64,000 nucleotides of DNA, from positions 174,391-238,390 of the forward strand of contig JAZRFM010000024.1 of assembly GCA_045661345.1 (NCBI GenBank), read 5' to 3'. The stretch is from RUG12461 sp045661345. Lineage in GTDB: Bacteria; Bacillota; Clostridia; Lachnospirales; Lachnospiraceae. A program made the translations under genes and the position numbers. Each line of letters opens with the position of its first letter. The stretch's first letter is position 1. A model generated the notes under the pieces. The model was given only the letters and a program-made list of their open reading frames with translations, did not search any database and had not been told where the DNA came from. Shown in pieces: positions 25,432 through 33,938 of this stretch.

Positions 25432-26795
25432 AAGACATACGAATGTATATCCTTACCAGCCAGAAGATTTATGTTCCGGAAGATCCGATGTACCGCGCGC
25501 TTCAGGTGGGGAGCGCGGGACAGGAGAATCTCGGATATGAACGGGATGATACGGGAGACAATATTTCCGCGCAATACGATTCGTTCCGGGAGCTGACCGG
25601 GTTCTACTGGATCTGGAAAAATGTGAGGTGTGACATTGTCGGCATCTCCATGGCAGACAGGTTCTTTTGTTATTACGAGGACATCATCCGGAAATACAGG
25701 ATTGAAAGCCTGCTGGAGGACTATGATGTGATTCTGCCGGATACGGACTGTCCGCTGCTGATCACATCCAAAGAAACCTTTGACCGGTATTGTGAATGGC
25801 TGTTTGCGGGTTCATTTGAAAAAGAGAATAGAGACGTGGTTTCTTTTTTTGAAGGGCATTCTTATCGAATTGTGCGGGAAGCGACCGTGGAAACAGATCT
25901 GCATCTTTACCGTGAGGCGGAGGAGGCTGTCGTCCGGAAGAAAGAGATCCTGAAAAAAATGCTGTATCCGCTGATCCTTTCCTACGCGAACGGTACGCCC
26001 GTTGACCTGCTGCCGCTGGAGCCGGCGCGGCATGATTTTCATGGAAAGCTTCCGGTTTGGGTCTGCTGGTGGCAGGGGGAGAACTCCATGCCGGATATTG
26101 TGAAAGCGTGCTTTCAAAGCCTCAAACGAAACCTGCCGGATGAAACTGTCGAGATTCGGCTGATCACGTTTGAAAATCTCTCCTCATATGTCCCTTTTCC
26201 GGATTTTGTGATGGAAAAGTTTCATAAGAAGATCATTACGCTGACCCATCTTTCCGACCTTTTGCGGGCGGCGCTTTTGACATTGTACGGCGGTTTTTGG
26301 CTGGATGCCACATACCTGTTACAGGAGACTCCGGCAGAGTGGATTCTGAAGGACGGCGTTTTTTTTACACAACGCTTTGCGGAGCTTCGATATACGGATG
26401 AGATTGTGGTGAAGGGAAGATGGACAGCAAACCTGATGAAGGCAGGCGCGGGGAATCCGTTGACAAGGTTTGTGTTGAATGCGTTTTATTGCTATTGGGC
26501 GGCCTGCGATACACTGATCGATTATTTTTTGATCGATTATCTGATACTGCTGGCCTATGAGGAAATCCCATCCATTCGTGAGATGATCGAGCAGTGCCCG
26601 CCTTCCCAGCCGGAGCTTTACGCCATGGAGATCCTTCTCAACGAAGCCTATGATGAAAAAAAGCGGGAGAGACTGACAAAGGAAACGTGCTTTTTCAAGT
26701 TATCCTATAAGCATATTTTTGAAAATGAGACGAAAGACGGAAGGAAGACCTGGTATGCAAAAATCATGGAACAATACGGGAGTGCCGCAAAATGA
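25428..26795 (+). CDS. Degenerate DUF4422 fused to a capsular (GT32-like) glycosyltransferase domain
   Basis: A 455-aa fusion of the same build as the protein at 37938. Residues ~1-150 keep DUF4422 landmarks (ILTSQKIYVPEDPMYRALQVGSAG, DDTGDNIS, LTGFYWIWKNV) but the hallmark CHYRRYF is replaced by ISMADRFF and about 70 residues after it are missing, so this part is probably inactive. Residues ~205-400 are intact: KLPVWVCWWQGENSMP, LTHLSDLLRAALLTLYGGFWLDATY (the sugar-binding DxD-type region of capsular transferases). ATGA overlap with the next gene. Confidence 0.75.
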   Translation: MKDIRMYILTSQKIYVPEDPMYRALQVGSAGQENLGYERDDTGDNISAQYDSFRELTGFYWIWKNVRCDIVGISMADRFFCYYEDIIRKYRIESLLEDYDVILPDTDCPLLITSKETFDRYCEWLFAGSFEKENRDVVSFFEGHSYRIVREATVETDLHLYREAEEAVVRKKEILKKMLYPLILSYANGTPVDLLPLEPARHDFHGKLPVWVCWWQGENSMPDIVKACFQSLKRNLPDETVEIRLITFENLSSYVPFPDFVMEKFHKKIITLTHLSDLLRAALLTLYGGFWLDATYLLQETPAEWILKDGVFFTQRFAELRYTDEIVVKGRWTANLMKAGAGNPLTRFVLNAFYCYWAACDTLIDYFLIDYLILLAYEEIPSIREMIEQCPPSQPELYAMEILLNEAYDEKKRERLTKETCFFKLSYKHIFENETKDGRKTWYAKIMEQYGSAAK

Positions 26796-27850
26796 CCATT
26801 GACTTCTGTATCGCCATGGGCTGGCAGGGCGGCGTGGAAACGGTTGTGAACCGCACGGCGGGGTATATGAGGGAGCGCGGATATCATGTGCGCGTGATTC
26901 AGCTGATCTCGCGCGGCATGGAATGGGCAGATCCCGAAATAGAATTTCATTGCCTGAATGGCTGGATTACGGAAATTGACTGGGATGTTTTACAGGACAG
27001 TCTGCGCACCTTTTATGAAACACACCGGTTTCCGGATCTGGTGATGGCAACGGGGTGGCCTGCGATGACACTGCTCCTTCGGGGTGTGATGGAGGAAAAA
27101 TACCGGACATGTCCGCTCATCAGCTGGCCGCATGGAACTCTTTCCGAATACGAAAAGGACGGGGTGGGCGGCGCGGAGTGCTGCCGTGTCGCGGATGCTG
27201 CCTTTGCCATCAGTGATTCCATAGCGGAGAATCTGCGTCAGGTGTGTCCGGACACGGAGGTGATCCGGGTGCACAATCCCGTTTTAGAGGAAAAGATCAT
27301 CTATTCTGAGCAGAGAAATACCGGAGAGCTCGCATTTGTCGGCAGGATCAGCAAAGAAAAAAACGTTCCCTATCTGCTTCGATCTCTTGCTGCGGCGGAA
27401 GGAGATTGGACACTGACGGTTGCGGGAGACGGAGAGGTGAAGGAGATGCAGCATCTTTCGCAGGAGCTCGGGATCGCTGATCGGGTCAGTTTTTCAGGCT
27501 GGCTGGAAAACCCATGGGAGACGCTGCAGAATGCCTGTGCACTTGTGATGCCGTCTTTGCATGAAGGCTTTTCCCTGACGATCATAGAGGCACTTGCCTG
27601 CGGACTGACCGTGCTTTCCACGCCGGTGGGTGGAGCCGTGGAGGTCATTCGGGAAGGGGAGAACGGATACTTCTTCGGGGCTGACACCGGTATTTCTCTG
27701 ACGGAACGGTTAAACCGACTTTATGAAGGGACAGATCGACTTGCTGATTCCAAAAACTGTCGGAAATCGGCGGAACTCTATCTGGAGAGCAGGGCGATCC
27801 CTGACTTTATCCGAAAGATGGAGCTGCTGTTGCAGGGAGGACGCTCATGA
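26792..27850 (+). CDS. GT4-type glycosyltransferase
   Basis: A 352-aa GT-B enzyme, close to the protein at 22195. IDFCIAMGWQGGVETVVNRTAGYM opens the N-terminal domain; LAFVGRISKEKNVPYLLRSLAA and PSLHEGFSLTIIEALACGLTVLSTPVGGAVEVI form the donor-binding domain, with the E...E pair. Short of a DxD motif, as expected for GT4. Translationally coupled on both sides (ATGA at 26792, 4-nt overlap at 27847). Confidence 0.85.
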   Translation: MTIDFCIAMGWQGGVETVVNRTAGYMRERGYHVRVIQLISRGMEWADPEIEFHCLNGWITEIDWDVLQDSLRTFYETHRFPDLVMATGWPAMTLLLRGVMEEKYRTCPLISWPHGTLSEYEKDGVGGAECCRVADAAFAISDSIAENLRQVCPDTEVIRVHNPVLEEKIIYSEQRNTGELAFVGRISKEKNVPYLLRSLAAAEGDWTLTVAGDGEVKEMQHLSQELGIADRVSFSGWLENPWETLQNACALVMPSLHEGFSLTIIEALACGLTVLSTPVGGAVEVIREGENGYFFGADTGISLTERLNRLYEGTDRLADSKNCRKSAELYLESRAIPDFIRKMELLLQGGRS

Positions 27851-28851
27851 AGGAATATCGCATGAATCTATCCGCAGCCATTAACGATGAATATACGCCT
27901 TACGCATACGTGATGCTGACCTCACTCTTCGAAAGGAATCCGGAGGCGGAGGTGTATGTTTACCTTTTGCAATACGACCTTTCGGCGGAGTCTAAGGAAA
28001 AGCTGGAGGGTCTTATGCGGCAGTACGGAAATCATCTGGTATTGCTATCGATAGACCTGGAGAAGCTTTCCGAAAAGCTCCCGCGCACAGCAGAATGGCC
28101 GGTGGAGGTTTATTTCAGACTGTTACTCCCGGATATTCTGCCGGAGGAAGTGGACAGGATCCTTTATCTAGATGCGGATATCATTGTGAATCAGGATCTC
28201 CGTTCTTTTTATGAGAGGGACTTCGGAGGGAATCTGCTTATCGGATGCCGGGATCTGGCGCTGATCAACCTGACGGTGGAACAGTGTCTGGAGAAACGAT
28301 CCGGGAGACTGCGGCCATTATTTGAGGAGCGTCGCTATATCAACTCCGGGGTGCTGCTCTTCCATATGAAGGAGCTTCGAAAAAAATACAGGCTGCAGAC
28401 TTACCTGAATCTGGCAGAAGAGCTGGAATATCAGATTTTTTCCCCGGATCAGGATCTGATCAATTATCTGCACAGAGATGAGATCGGATATGTGGATGAG
28501 TGGAAATACAACTTTCTGACCTGGATCGGAGCGAACAATGGATACGACTATGACCGTACAGAGCGGGAAGTGTCGATTCTCCACTACGCAGGACAGGGAC
28601 CGTGGAAAGGCGGCAATCACGTCCATTACACCCTGGAACGGTTCTGGTGGGAAGTGGCGGTCAAAACACCCTACGGGCAGGCACTGGCAGAGAGCTTTGT
28701 GTTGGACGCAGTGACGGATCAAACCATCATCAGCCATATTGCAGCATTGGAGCAACAACGGGCGGCACTCTCATCTGAGAATGAGCAACTAAAAAGTGCC
28801 CTGCATCAGGCAATGGGGATTATCGAAAAATATGCGGGGAATAAAAGATGA
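27847..28851 (+). CDS. GT8 glycosyltransferase, copy 1
   Basis: A 334-aa GT-A enzyme of the GT8 family (LgtC/glycogenin group). It shows NLSAAINDEYTPYAYVMLTSLFERNP at the start, EVYFRLLLPDILPEEVDRILYLDADIIVNQDL near 88-120 with the DAD metal site, RYINSGVLLFHMKEL, and HYAGQGPWKGG near 250 (the second His of the metal site). GT8 enzymes usually keep the anomeric configuration and often use UDP-glucose or UDP-galactose. A short coiled-coil (residues ~295-325) ends the protein. A second GT8 is at 41814. Confidence 0.9.
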   Translation: MKEYRMNLSAAINDEYTPYAYVMLTSLFERNPEAEVYVYLLQYDLSAESKEKLEGLMRQYGNHLVLLSIDLEKLSEKLPRTAEWPVEVYFRLLLPDILPEEVDRILYLDADIIVNQDLRSFYERDFGGNLLIGCRDLALINLTVEQCLEKRSGRLRPLFEERRYINSGVLLFHMKELRKKYRLQTYLNLAEELEYQIFSPDQDLINYLHRDEIGYVDEWKYNFLTWIGANNGYDYDRTEREVSILHYAGQGPWKGGNHVHYTLERFWWEVAVKTPYGQALAESFVLDAVTDQTIISHIAALEQQRAALSSENEQLKSALHQAMGIIEKYAGNKR

Positions 28852-29954
28852 ATACGATCATTTTTGGAGACAAATCAAAATGGGATCCTGCTATTCAGCT
28901 GATTATGACAAAACACCCGGATGTAGCGGTTCTGGGGCTTTGTGATCCCTTTGATGAGGAGCTTTCGAAGACGAGTGATGCGGTCTTTACAAAAGAGGAA
29001 GTTTTGCGGTTCGGCGGAAACAAGGAGATTGATGCTGTCATTACGGTGGATGCATCCATTCCGGAATGGAATGAGTATATACACCAGGCAGGAGTTGAGA
29101 ACTATGCCATTCCGACTAAGTATTACCGGATGCCGGAAAAGGAACTGGAAAACGTCACAAGTGTTCTGCTTCCATATGGTCATATTCCTCCGGAATTGCA
29201 GCATCTGGAATTCCATTTGGCAGACCATTGCAATCTGAAGTGCAAAGGGTGTACACATTTTTCTAATTTGGTCAAGAAGGCGGAATTCGCGGATATGGAA
29301 CAATACAGGAAGGATATCCGGCGCTTATCAGAGCTTTTTGATAATATCAAAGAAATACATTTGATGGGCGGCGAGCCGCTTCTGAATCCGGATGTGGAGG
29401 GATACATACGGATCACCAGAGAGGCGTTTCCGTATGCGGAAATAGCAATTGCCACAAACGGCTTGCTGATCACGACGATGAAGCAAAGTTTTTTCAATAC
29501 GATTCTTGAAACGGATACCATGATCTCTATTTCGGACTATACTTGTCTGGATGAAGCAAAAATACTGACCTATTTGTCTCGGCATGGCATTCGTAAATGC
29601 GAATTGAGGAACGGGAAGCAGTTTTTTGCAAAAAATCTGAACCCGTCTGCAGACGGGGATCCGGGAACAATCTTTGCGCAATGTCCAAGACGGGTTTGCA
29701 CCTTTCTTGGGAAGGGAAGTATCGCGGCGTGTGTACAGCCCTTTACGATCCACTATTTTAATGAGTATTTCGGACAGCATTTTTCAGATGAGGGAGCGAT
29801 TTCTCTGTATGGTGGCCTGGATGGATATGGCCTTCTGGAAGCGCTCTCGAAACCGATGGGAGCCTGCCGGTATTGTACTTATGAAGAGACATTTTCCTGG
29901 GGTGTTTCAAAAGAACCGATTCCCATGGGTGACTGGTGTGTGGAGAAAACATAA
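28848..29954 (+). CDS. Radical SAM protein of a glycan cluster
   Basis: A 368-aa enzyme. Residues ~1-120 form a Rossmann-like N-terminal part. The radical SAM domain follows: DHCNLKCKGCTHFSNL near 126-140 has the CxxxCxxC iron-sulfur motif, HLMGGEPLLNPDVEGYI is the SAM-binding GGEP motif and IAIATNGLLIT the next strand. More cysteines near the end (CPRRVC, AACVQP, ACRYC) may bind an auxiliary cluster. It could epimerise, dehydrate or otherwise modify a sugar; the reaction cannot be read from sequence. Such enzymes occur in capsule and glycan clusters but are little studied. ATGA overlap with GT8. Confidence 0.8.
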   Translation: MNTIIFGDKSKWDPAIQLIMTKHPDVAVLGLCDPFDEELSKTSDAVFTKEEVLRFGGNKEIDAVITVDASIPEWNEYIHQAGVENYAIPTKYYRMPEKELENVTSVLLPYGHIPPELQHLEFHLADHCNLKCKGCTHFSNLVKKAEFADMEQYRKDIRRLSELFDNIKEIHLMGGEPLLNPDVEGYIRITREAFPYAEIAIATNGLLITTMKQSFFNTILETDTMISISDYTCLDEAKILTYLSRHGIRKCELRNGKQFFAKNLNPSADGDPGTIFAQCPRRVCTFLGKGSIAACVQPFTIHYFNEYFGQHFSDEGAISLYGGLDGYGLLEALSKPMGACRYCTYEETFSWGVSKEPIPMGDWCVEKT

Positions 29955-30773
29955 ATGCAAAAAGTAAGTGTGATCCTGCCAACATATAATCGCGGGGGAA
30001 TCCTGGAAAAAGCAATAGACAGTGTGCTTGTGCAGACATACACTGCGTTTGAACTTGTGATCGTTGATGATGGCTCTACAGACAACACTAAAAATCTGGT
30101 CGAATCCTATGAGGACAGCAGGATCCGGTATCTGTATACCGAGATTAATCAGGGCGCTGCTGCGGCAAGAAACTATGGGATTGAAAACGCATCAGCAGAT
30201 ACGGATTTCATCGCTTTTGAGGACTCTGATGATCTCTGGCATAAGGACAAGCTGGAGAAGCAGATAAAGGAGATCGAACGCCACCCGGAGGCCGGCTTTT
30301 GTTATCATAAGATTGCGTATGATATGGGAGGGGGATACCGGGCGATCCTGCCGGATGAAGGATTGCCGCTGGAAAAGAAGCAGGGACAGATTTTTGCGCA
30401 GCTTCTCTATGAAAATCTGGTGGACTGCCCTTCCATGCTGATTCGCAGGGAAATATTGAATCAGACCGGCGGATTTGATGAAATGCTGAAGGCATTGGAG
30501 GACTACGATCTTGCGATACGTCTTGCAAAGGCTGCACCGGCTGCTTTCGTGAATGAGGTGCTTTTGGATTCCGCCTATTCCACGACAGGCGTTTCCGGAA
30601 GTGCGGTCAATTATCTGATGGCAAGCTGCATTTTGCTTGGAAAATACAAAAAGAATTACCTTGAAACAGGTACTTTTAACCATCGGGTAGAAAGGATTGT
30701 CGAGGATGCGGAGCGGGCCGGAGTGAAGAAGCAGATCGTTGCTTTCCTGGAGAAAGTGTTGACAAAATCGTAA
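29955..30773 (+). CDS. GT2 glycosyltransferase
   Basis: A 272-aa compact GT-A enzyme: VSVILPTYNRGGILEKAIDSVLVQTY, LVIVDDGSTDNTKNLV, NQGAAAARNYGIENA and FIAFEDSDDLWHKDKLEKQ near 82-100 (the EDSDD metal site), then ALEDYDLAIRLAK. It is soluble. It follows the radical SAM gene without a gap and is the last gene before the 10-bp repeat block at 30771-30850; its TAA stop is the first TAA of that block. Confidence 0.85.
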   Translation: MQKVSVILPTYNRGGILEKAIDSVLVQTYTAFELVIVDDGSTDNTKNLVESYEDSRIRYLYTEINQGAAAARNYGIENASADTDFIAFEDSDDLWHKDKLEKQIKEIERHPEAGFCYHKIAYDMGGGYRAILPDEGLPLEKKQGQIFAQLLYENLVDCPSMLIRREILNQTGGFDEMLKALEDYDLAIRLAKAAPAAFVNEVLLDSAYSTTGVSGSAVNYLMASCILLGKYKKNYLETGTFNHRVERIVEDAERAGVKKQIVAFLEKVLTKS

Positions 30774-30850
30774 TACATCCTAATGCGTCGTAATTCATCG
30801 CAACAGATCGTAATTCACCGTAACCCGTCGTAGTTTATCGTAATCATCCT
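30771..30850 (+). repeat. Eight 10-bp degenerate tandem repeats carrying stop codons
   Basis: Eight units of exactly 10 bp, consensus TAATTCATCG, run from 30771 to 30850; the first unit begins with the stop codon of the GT2 gene. Seven of the eight start with TAA or TAG. Because 10 is not a multiple of 3, the stops cycle through all three frames. The period is also close to one helical turn. Role unknown. Confidence 0.75.
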
Positions 30851-30978
30851 CTTTTTATCATAAATATGAGAAGATTTCAGAAATAGATTTTACAGTACCT
30901 GAATTTGATGGATATATCCGTAGACAGATCCACTGGGAGTCGGACTCGCATTTAAGAAATGAAGGATAATATACAGAC
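30851..30978. other. Gap after the 10-bp repeats
   Basis: AT-rich, 128 bp. A short palindrome (GAGTC-G-GACTC, ~30937-30949) is visible. No strong promoter or terminator was found; GAAGGA about 14 nt before ATG 30979 is the likely ribosome binding site. Confidence 0.35.
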
Positions 30979-32280
30979 ATGGATGATTCACGTGAGTTAT
31001 TACGCATAGCGAGACAAATACTGGAACGGGAGCCCAAAAACGCGGAATGCTACAGGCTTCTGGGTGATTATTATCGGGAAGAGATGCCGGAAAAAGCATT
31101 TTTGTATTATGAGCAGGCGCTGTTATATAGTGATGACAGCGAACAAGAGAAGTATCTGAGGGAATCCATGCAGATACTTGAAAAATCCGGTAAGCAACCT
31201 TCGAAGGTGTCGATCATCATTCCGTCTTATAATGCATATGACTATCTTATTCTTTGCATCAAGGGGATAAGGGAAACACTTCTGGAGACCAGCTATGAAC
31301 TTATCATCGTTGACAATGCATCAACGGATGAGCGTGTGTTAAACTATTTGGAAACGCTGGGTGATGTACAGCTCATAAAGAACACGGTAAATAAAGGTTT
31401 TTCCGGTGCATGCAATCAGGGCGCAAAGGCAGCCGCTCCGGGAAATGCCCTGTTAATATTGAATAATGACGCAATACTGTTACCGAACAGTCTTTTATAT
31501 TTGAGGATGGCTCTTTTGGAAAAAAACACCGCGGCTGTCTCGTGCATGACAAATTATGCCGGCAACGGACAAGTGGTAAGAACGCCATTAAGAACCTTTG
31601 AAGATGCAGTTATGCTTGGGAAAAAAATGAATCTCCCGGCAGAAACGGAACTGTATGAAGAAAAACTGTTTCTGATCGCTTTTGCGTTGTTGATAAAGAG
31701 AGATGTATGGGAAGAAGTGGGCGGCTTTGATGAGGCCTTTGGGATAGGATATTGCGAAGACAATGATCTGAGTTACCGCATATTAGCACAGGGATATCAT
31801 CTTCTTCTGGCGCATAACAGCTTTTGCGTTCACATCGGGAACGCTTCTTTTGGTTCGGAAATGAAGGCAAGGCTTATGAAAGAGAATGAAAAGATGTTCG
31901 AGAAAAAGTGGGGATTTCATCCTCGGTATGCCGGAGAAACAAGGGAAGATATAGCATTAAAGGTGAATGTCTCCAGGCACGATAAGGCTCGGGTGCTTGA
32001 GATAGGATGCGGGCTTGGAGCAACTCTCGCATATCTTAGATATCGCTTCCCGGAAATGGAACTGTTCGGATATGATAAAAAGAGAACGGATGTAAACCCG
32101 GGCGAACGACTGGGATATACGGTGTATGATGGCACGTTTTCCTGTTTAGGTGAGATGCCTTTTGAAGAAGCGTATTTTGATTTTATCCTGATTGGAGATG
32201 TAGGAGATCGTGAGAAGTGGCTGTCAGAAAATGAAACGGTTTTGAAAAAATATCTGAGAGAAAACGGATTGATCATATAA
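30979..32280 (+). CDS. TPR-GT2-methyltransferase fusion (copy 2), shortened C-terminus
   Basis: A 433-aa paralogue of 8221 and 32319. Residues ~1-65 are TPR-like (NAECYRLLGDYYREEMPEKAFLYYEQALLY). Residues ~74-310 are a GT2 domain with clear motifs (VSIIIPSYNAYDYLILCIKGIRE, LIIVDNASTDERV, NKGFSGACNQGAKAA, LILNNDAILLPNS). Residues ~330-433 start a SAM methyltransferase (VLEIGCGLGATLAYLRYRFPE) but stop about 100 residues short of the copies at 8221 and 32319, so methyl transfer may be lost. The GT2 part looks the most active of the three. Sequence is AT-richer than the island average. Confidence 0.8.
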   Translation: MDDSRELLRIARQILEREPKNAECYRLLGDYYREEMPEKAFLYYEQALLYSDDSEQEKYLRESMQILEKSGKQPSKVSIIIPSYNAYDYLILCIKGIRETLLETSYELIIVDNASTDERVLNYLETLGDVQLIKNTVNKGFSGACNQGAKAAAPGNALLILNNDAILLPNSLLYLRMALLEKNTAAVSCMTNYAGNGQVVRTPLRTFEDAVMLGKKMNLPAETELYEEKLFLIAFALLIKRDVWEEVGGFDEAFGIGYCEDNDLSYRILAQGYHLLLAHNSFCVHIGNASFGSEMKARLMKENEKMFEKKWGFHPRYAGETREDIALKVNVSRHDKARVLEIGCGLGATLAYLRYRFPEMELFGYDKKRTDVNPGERLGYTVYDGTFSCLGEMPFEEAYFDFILIGDVGDREKWLSENETVLKKYLRENGLII

Positions 32281-32318
32281 AATGAATGGTAATATTCACC
32301 TGCCTGGGGGAAAATACA

Positions 32319-33938
32319 ATGTTGGATGAAAAGACATTTTCTTTTATTCGAAAGGGTCTTTACGAAGACCCCCTGAATTATGAATTATACCTGCTTCTCG
32401 GGAACAAGCTGGAAGACCAGAATCCATATCTTTCATATCTCCTGTATGAGAATGCGGAATACTGTTGCAGAACGGCGGAACGCGTACCCGGAGACCTGAG
32501 GGAGATTCGTGCATATAGAGATAGCTTTTTCCGGGAAAAAGGAATTTCTGTACCGCCGGTTTCCATCATTATTCTGTCGCAGAACATGCATCAACAAATC
32601 AAAAGATGTATTGATAGTATCCGAAGGACAGTAAATCCGGAGAGCTATGAGCTTATCATAGTGGATCTTGCCTCTACTGACGGAAGCAGGGAATGGCTTG
32701 AGGAACAAACAGATTTAAAACTGATTGCAGATGAGGTGAATGCCGGTTATTCGTCATGCTGCAATCAGGCAATACAAGCGGCCACAGAAGGGAACGATAT
32801 TTTCCTGATGAAACCAGATACAGTGCTGTTTATGAACTCTCTGTTCTACTTGAGAATGGGACTTTACGAGGACAGCAACAACGGTACAGCGGGAAGTGTT
32901 TCCAATGTTGACGAGAATTTTCAGAAAGCTACGGATTTTCCTACAGAGGTAAGTGATCTGGAGTCTTATGTAAGGGACAAAAATCTGGTTACGGAGTTTT
33001 CCCTGGAACAGAGGACGTTTCTTGCAGGATTTGCATTGCTGTTAAGGAGAGAATCTCTAAGGAAGACAGGTTTTTTTGATGAGCGGTTTTACACGGATGA
33101 CCTTGCGTGCAATGATATGGGGATTCGAATGCTCGAAGCGGGTTTTCAAAATGTATGCTGTTGGAACAGTCTGGTCTTTCGCACTGGAAATGATACTTTG
33201 CTTGAGGTGAAAAAAAAGGAGGAAGACCAGGCGGGTCAAAAATCAGTTTTTGAGAATAAATGGGGATTTTTCCCGGTGTATTATTCGGGTATTCGAGAAG
33301 ATTTACTGGAAATCATTCCCGGTTACAAGGACGAGATGAGAATACTGGAGGTGGGATGTGGATTCGGTGAAACTCTCGGTCGGATTCGCTATTTGAGCCC
33401 CGGAGTAAAGGTATATGGGATAGAAATAACGGAGAAGGTGGCTGAGATAGCAAATAAAAAGTTTCCTGTTATGTGTGACAATATAGAAACAATGGATCTT
33501 CCATTTGATGAGCGATCATTCGATTATGTTATCTTTGCAGATGTATTAGAGCATCTTGTTTCGCCATATGCTGTTTTAAATAAGATTTATCCCTATGTAA
33601 AAAATGACGGACATGTTCTGGCATCCATTCCGAATCTTATGAATGCGACAGTCATCTATCAATTACTGCATGGGTATTTTACATATGAAGACAGTGGAAT
33701 CCTTGATCGAACGCATCTGCGTTTTTTTACCTGCAAAGAAATATTGAAGATGTTTTCAGAATGCGGCTATGAAGTCGAGAATATTTCAGGGAAGGCTGTT
33801 AATACTGAGATGACAGTAGCATATCAGGATTTCTTTGACAAACTTTTACAGATTGAAGGAGTTGAGGACAGAAAATATTTTGATACCTTTCAGTATTTTG
33901 TATCAGCCAGAAAGAAAAGCGAAGATTATCAGGGATGA
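32319..33938 (+). CDS. TPR-GT2-methyltransferase fusion (copy 3)
   Basis: A 539-aa protein, full-length like 8221. TPR-like residues ~1-65 (NYELYLLLGNKLEDQNPYLSYLLYENAEY), GT2 ~80-310 (VSIIILSQNMHQQIKRCIDS, LIIVDLASTDGSREWL, NAGYSSCCNQAIQAA), and a complete methyltransferase ~335-539 (ILEVGCGFGETLGRIRYL, YVIFADVLEHLVSPYAVL, ASIPNLMNATVI). The start is ATG 32319 behind GGGGGA; an ATG at 32286 has no ribosome binding site. Directly after copy 2, so these two are a tandem duplication. Overlaps the next gene by 4 nt. Confidence 0.8.
   Translation: MLDEKTFSFIRKGLYEDPLNYELYLLLGNKLEDQNPYLSYLLYENAEYCCRTAERVPGDLREIRAYRDSFFREKGISVPPVSIIILSQNMHQQIKRCIDSIRRTVNPESYELIIVDLASTDGSREWLEEQTDLKLIADEVNAGYSSCCNQAIQAATEGNDIFLMKPDTVLFMNSLFYLRMGLYEDSNNGTAGSVSNVDENFQKATDFPTEVSDLESYVRDKNLVTEFSLEQRTFLAGFALLLRRESLRKTGFFDERFYTDDLACNDMGIRMLEAGFQNVCCWNSLVFRTGNDTLLEVKKKEEDQAGQKSVFENKWGFFPVYYSGIREDLLEIIPGYKDEMRILEVGCGFGETLGRIRYLSPGVKVYGIEITEKVAEIANKKFPVMCDNIETMDLPFDERSFDYVIFADVLEHLVSPYAVLNKIYPYVKNDGHVLASIPNLMNATVIYQLLHGYFTYEDSGILDRTHLRFFTCKEILKMFSECGYEVENISGKAVNTEMTVAYQDFFDKLLQIEGVEDRKYFDTFQYFVSARKKSEDYQG

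Noticed and set aside
28848..29954. Missing radical SAM partner of the AmmeMemoRadiSam fusion
   Set aside because: It is 21 kb away, coupled to glycosyltransferase genes and has a different N-terminal domain.
30771..30850. CRISPR array
   Set aside because: Repeats are 10 bp with no spacers.
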